Source: Diadema setosum
Taxonomy: Eukaryota > Echinodermata > Echinoidea > Diadematoida > Diadematidae
Assembly (NCBI RefSeq): GCF_964275005.1
Contig: NC_092701.1
Location: forward strand, 12,296,288 to 12,360,287
Reading direction: 5' to 3'
Length of the DNA: 64,000 nucleotides
Part shown: positions 61,401-64,000 of the stretch, piece by piece
Position numbering within the stretch: the stretch's first letter is position 1
How the letters are laid out: every line of letters starts with the position of its first letter
Program-made: the position numbers and the translations under genes
The notes under the pieces: generated by a model
The model's input: the letters and a program-made list of their open reading frames with translations, nothing else
What the model was told of the DNA's origin: nothing
Databases searched by the model: none

Positions 61401-63093
61401 ACATACAGTGTACTGGGTTGCGACTGTCTCCAAACGTATTTACAGGGCACAGTGACCGCTAGTCTCTTTTACAGCACGCTGATCGAATGCGCGGCGGTCG
61501 TATCATTGGTGCGTACATATGAGCGATCTATGTGTACGGGGTCGCGACTGTCTCCTAACCTATTTACAGGGCACAGTTGATTTACTGTGCCCCGGTGCCG
61601 GGCACAGTAGATCAAAAATGGGGCACAGCTATTTTCATGAATCCGCTTTTAACCAATCAGATGAGAGGATTCTATATATGAGGTATATAAAGACCGATGT
61701 CAATCAGCAAGGAAAGTTGCACTCTAGCATGTGTGTCCAATGGAGAACAAAGCACAGCACGGGATAAACTTGGTTGTGGATAGGGACACGAATAAAATAC
61801 AGCCACACCCTGCATTGAGGTGATCAGGTCTTCATGGCAATGGAGCACTTTGCATTGAACGAGATAATTCAGGGTTCAAGGTCTATCACACAGCACTCGC
61901 ATCTACTGTATGAGCAAAACATGGGGCATTTCTCAATGCATGCGTATACCTGGGTCCCCACGAGGGAGCTGAACCTAAATGTTGGCTGTTCAAAGCATGT
62001 GTGTGCGTGACTGTCACTGCATGTGTGTAACATTGAGAAAAACCCCGACTAGAATTTTCAAGGAGCAAAACGAGGTGTTAATGTAGACACAGGTTTGATT
62101 CCAGTGACTGGTGCTACTGTAAAAGTGGTTTCTTTCACATACAGAAACTTTGGCGGTTTCCATTGGTGCCGACTTTTTCGCGTGTTTAAATTCGCGGTAG
62201 GTAATGATAGCGTTGTAACAAGCGACGAGTTCAAAACATTTCTGCATGATGTTAAATTCGTGGTTCAACCTCAAAGCGAAAATAAAACCACCGCGAAAGA
62301 AACCACTCTTACAGTAATTACCTCCGCCAAGGGAGGAGGTTATGTTTTCGTTACCGTTGGTTTGTCTGTTCATTCGTTCGTTCATTAGTTAGTTAGTTTG
62401 TCTGTGTGCAAAATAACTCAAAAAGTACCTAACGGATTGGGATGAAACTTGCAGGAAAGGTTGAGAATGACACAAGTACCAAACGATGAACTTTTGGTAG
62501 TGATCCAAGAATTTTGGGGGAATTTATGAAGGATTTTTTATATTTTGGCAGGTAGGGTCAATGAACTTTGGAGTTGAGGCTGCGCGTATTTGAGGTTTGC
62601 ATGCGCGCACTATAAAGTGCGTGCTCTAGTTTCTGCTAGGGCGAGGCACGCCGTGCAGTTGAGGGTTTATGACGTAACAAAGGCTTCTATATTGGGAAAT
62701 TGAGCGACTTTCTGCACACTATAAACACTTTCAGCATGGTGCCTAAGTACTTATGGGTGGAAATCACTGATATCTCTATGGAAGAACAAGATCAGCGGTG
62801 GAAATGAGCTGCATGCTTGGCGGAGGTCTGCGCTCTCAGAGTGCTTCTCTAGTTACACACTGTAAAGCAGTTTGAGAGCACATAGAAGAAGAGTGCTACT
62901 CAAACAGAAAACCAAACATACACAAAGAACGATGAATTATTATCATTCTTTGTCATTATTACTGTCTTACCTTCATGACAGGAACTGGAATGCGTGGGAA
63001 GAGGGTTGAATGCCACTCCAGCTTGGTCAAGAAGTGTCTCAGCATCTGACCGATGGTCATTGGATTTCCTCCACCAGCCTTGGGGTCAATCTC
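58428..63093 (-). CDS. PRPF38B: pre-mRNA-splicing factor 38B, last three coding exons (gene runs off the right edge)
   Basis: Minus-strand exons 63093-62971, 59932-59814 and 58947-58428 join in phase (123, 119 and 520 nt; 253 aa plus stop). The first encodes EIDPKAGGGNPMTIGQMLRH and then FLTKLEWHSTLFPRIPVPV, the near-invariant end of the PRP38 domain in PRPF38B. The second encodes DIEKKVTAWRFAQAQ, matching the segment just after the domain, and an acidic Gly/Asp stretch. The third is an RS/RD tail of about 172 aa with runs of Arg-Asp dipeptides and, towards the C-terminus, Arg-Ser repeats. PRP38 proteins act in the nucleus in spliceosome activation (U4/U6.U5 tri-snRNP). The N-terminal part of the domain must lie beyond 64000. 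PRPF38A is excluded by the GGG-MTIG-ML segment and long RD tail. Confidence 0.88.
59084..59147. repeat. three tandem copies of a ~22-bp unit
   Basis: Units of the form CTGATAGCAACAATTACAGG are repeated three times with small changes in a PRPF38B intron. Confidence 0.7.
60568..60890. mobile_element. foldback MITE with CCTGTT...AACAGG ends
   Basis: The left end has CCTGTTAAAGTCAATCTC and CTAAGATTGACT; the right end has the complements AGTCAATCTTAAATTTTAAG, ATTGACTTTACTTTG and AACAGG. An internal tandem duplication, GATACAATAAATAACAATGG twice, lies at about 60700-60743. It is intronic in PRPF38B. Confidence 0.6.
61086..61250. repeat. long foldback (inverted repeat), ~75-bp arms
   Basis: The left arm (61086-61158) contains GGGGCACAGTTAAAATTATG and GGTGATGTGAAAACC. 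The right arm (61172-61250) is the inverted complement with a few gaps. The loop is the 13-base GAAGCGAAGCTGA. Both arms begin and end with the CAAATAATGACTGCT motif. Confidence 0.85.
61304..61580. repeat. direct duplication with a 155-bp period
   Basis: Copies start at 61304 and 61459 with CTAGTCTCTTTTACAGCAC. Both contain GCGCGGCGGTCGTATCATTG and end near ACAGGGCACAGT. A small palindrome, ACTGTGCCCCGG...GGGCACAGT, follows at about 61582-61606. Together with the foldback at 61086 this looks like one composite element that spans about 61086-61690. Confidence 0.8.
62115..62316. mobile_element. family D MITE, copy with TTTC variant ends
   Basis: It begins TACTGTAAAAGTGGTTTCTT and ends AAGAAACCACTCTTACAGTA-like inverted sequence, with a GGCGGTTTC/GAAAACGCC-style interior. 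About 202 bp. Confidence 0.7.
62319..62855. mobile_element. family C transposon (CCTCCGCCAAGG type), about 0.54 kb
   Basis: It starts TACCTCCGCCAAGGGAGGAG and TTATGTTTTCGTTACC, and ends CTTGGCGGAGGTCTGCGCTC and TTCTCTAGTTA. CCTCCGCCAAG and CTTGGCGGAGG are inverted. An ATTCGTTCGTTCATTAG short repeat lies near the left. It abuts the family D copy almost directly. No coding capacity. Confidence 0.7.
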
Positions 63094-64000
63094 CTGCATG
63101 GCATTGGGTTCAATGTGGACGGAGAGGGAGAGGAAAAACAAAGACGAGATTGAGATTGAGATTGAGAGTTACTGATACAGAGAGTGGTTACAAATGAAGA
63201 ATGAGTCTTTTTGCATGCACTCAGAAATGTCACAATTTTCAACTTTGGGTTGTACATTTTTTTCTCAGTTTCAGATGCTATGATCAAAAGATACAAAAAC
63301 CATGAAATAAACAATGATTTCTCTGTCATATTTGACAAATTTGACAGAAATACATCTTTTGCCGATGAACTGTAAAACACAAAAAAGTCATGTCCAACAG
63401 CCTTTAAAAATAGTGTGACATAGAGCAAAGTAGATTTTTTTTCTTTGTTGTCCCTTTTTCAATGAAATGTGTCAACCAAGTCTTTCTACCCTTATTCTTT
63501 TAATCCCACACTAATCTGAAGCTATGACAGGTACTATATGAAATACTTCTTTGACCTATCCCGCAGCACTGGAACAAATGAGAACTCTCAAGGAGACAAA
63601 CACTGGAGGAACATAACAGAAAGATAAGTTTTGTGACCCGATTCTCAAATATTTCAGAGAGAACAAAAGCTGGGCTGGCCATAGTATATCCATTGCATGC
63701 GGCAGGATACCCAGAAGGACGCGAGTCCACATTATAACCTCTCTCTCCGATTAACTGTGTGCTTACGAACGCTCATCCGCAGACGGCGGGCGAAGCACGC
63801 AAGAGGCAAAGGGCAGGTGTTGTCTGAGATGTCACCACCTGGTATAAAACACATGAAAGGCAGCATTGATGATGTACAGTGGTCAGAAAAAGCGAGTGCT
63901 ATCTACAGTTAAACATTACAACAAAAATAGAGAGTCGTAAACCTACAACTTTTTCCTGTCATCATAATGTATTTTCAAGTAACAATATAACTGTATCACT
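63094..64000 (-). other. PRPF38B intron reaching the window edge
   Basis: No upstream exon of the gene is recognisable here. The open frames on both strands (for example 63500-63730) are not similar to the PRP38 domain. A pyrimidine-rich tract precedes the acceptor at 63094-63095. Confidence 0.5.

Noticed and set aside
1..64000. CRISPR arrays, operons, Shine-Dalgarno sites, tRNA or rRNA genes
   Set aside because: The window is animal nuclear DNA with spliced genes; no regularly spaced repeats or RNA gene structures were found.

Overview
The window looks like nuclear DNA of an invertebrate animal, most likely a marine deuterostome and possibly an echinoderm. Genes are cut into short exons by GT-AG introns. 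Intergenic and intronic DNA is AT-rich and full of (CA)n tracts, foldback MITEs, TTAA-flanked elements and 5'-truncated LINE fragments. The taxon is inferred from repeat style and gene content only. There are no bacterial features, CRISPR arrays, tRNAs or rRNAs.

Layout. (1) 1-3.6 kb: a possible minus-strand exon at the left edge (78-241), MITE remnants, and a minus-strand intronless protein kinase relic (2284-3347) broken by an in-frame stop and by a 160-bp MITE. (2) 3.6-9.8 kb: a complete minus-strand gene of ten coding exons (510 aa) that I do not recognise. Six consecutive phase 0-0 exons each encode one copy of a 48-55 aa helical module with an invariant Trp. Its 5' noncoding exon ends at 9652, and an octamer and a CCAAT box lie just upstream. 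(3) 9.9-12.5 kb: a divergent intergenic region invaded by a truncated LINE, with a near-perfect 63-bp palindrome at its end. (4) 12.5-48.9 kb: a plus-strand gene of 28 coding exons whose phases all join into one 1224-aa frame. I identify it as AXDND1 (axonemal dynein light chain domain containing 1). Its introns hold at least ten mobile elements and a 0.5-kb GATA array. (5) 48.9-58.4 kb: the convergent interval, with candidate poly(A) signals on both strands, MITEs and a nested transposon (one family inserted into another). (6) 58.4-63.1 kb and beyond the right edge: the last three coding exons of a minus-strand PRPF38B gene, covering the end of the PRP38 domain and an RS/RD-rich tail. Its introns hold foldback and cut-and-paste-type elements.

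Functional reading. AXDND1 is a ciliary/sperm protein family. The unknown coiled-coil gene lies head to head with it, and a shared regulatory domain is possible but unproven. PRPF38B is a splicing factor with no evident link to its neighbours. The most novel items are the tandem-exon coiled-coil gene (3632-8658), the doubly disrupted kinase, the cohort of TTAA-flanked MITEs, and a transposon family that carries exact DR1 nuclear-receptor motifs.
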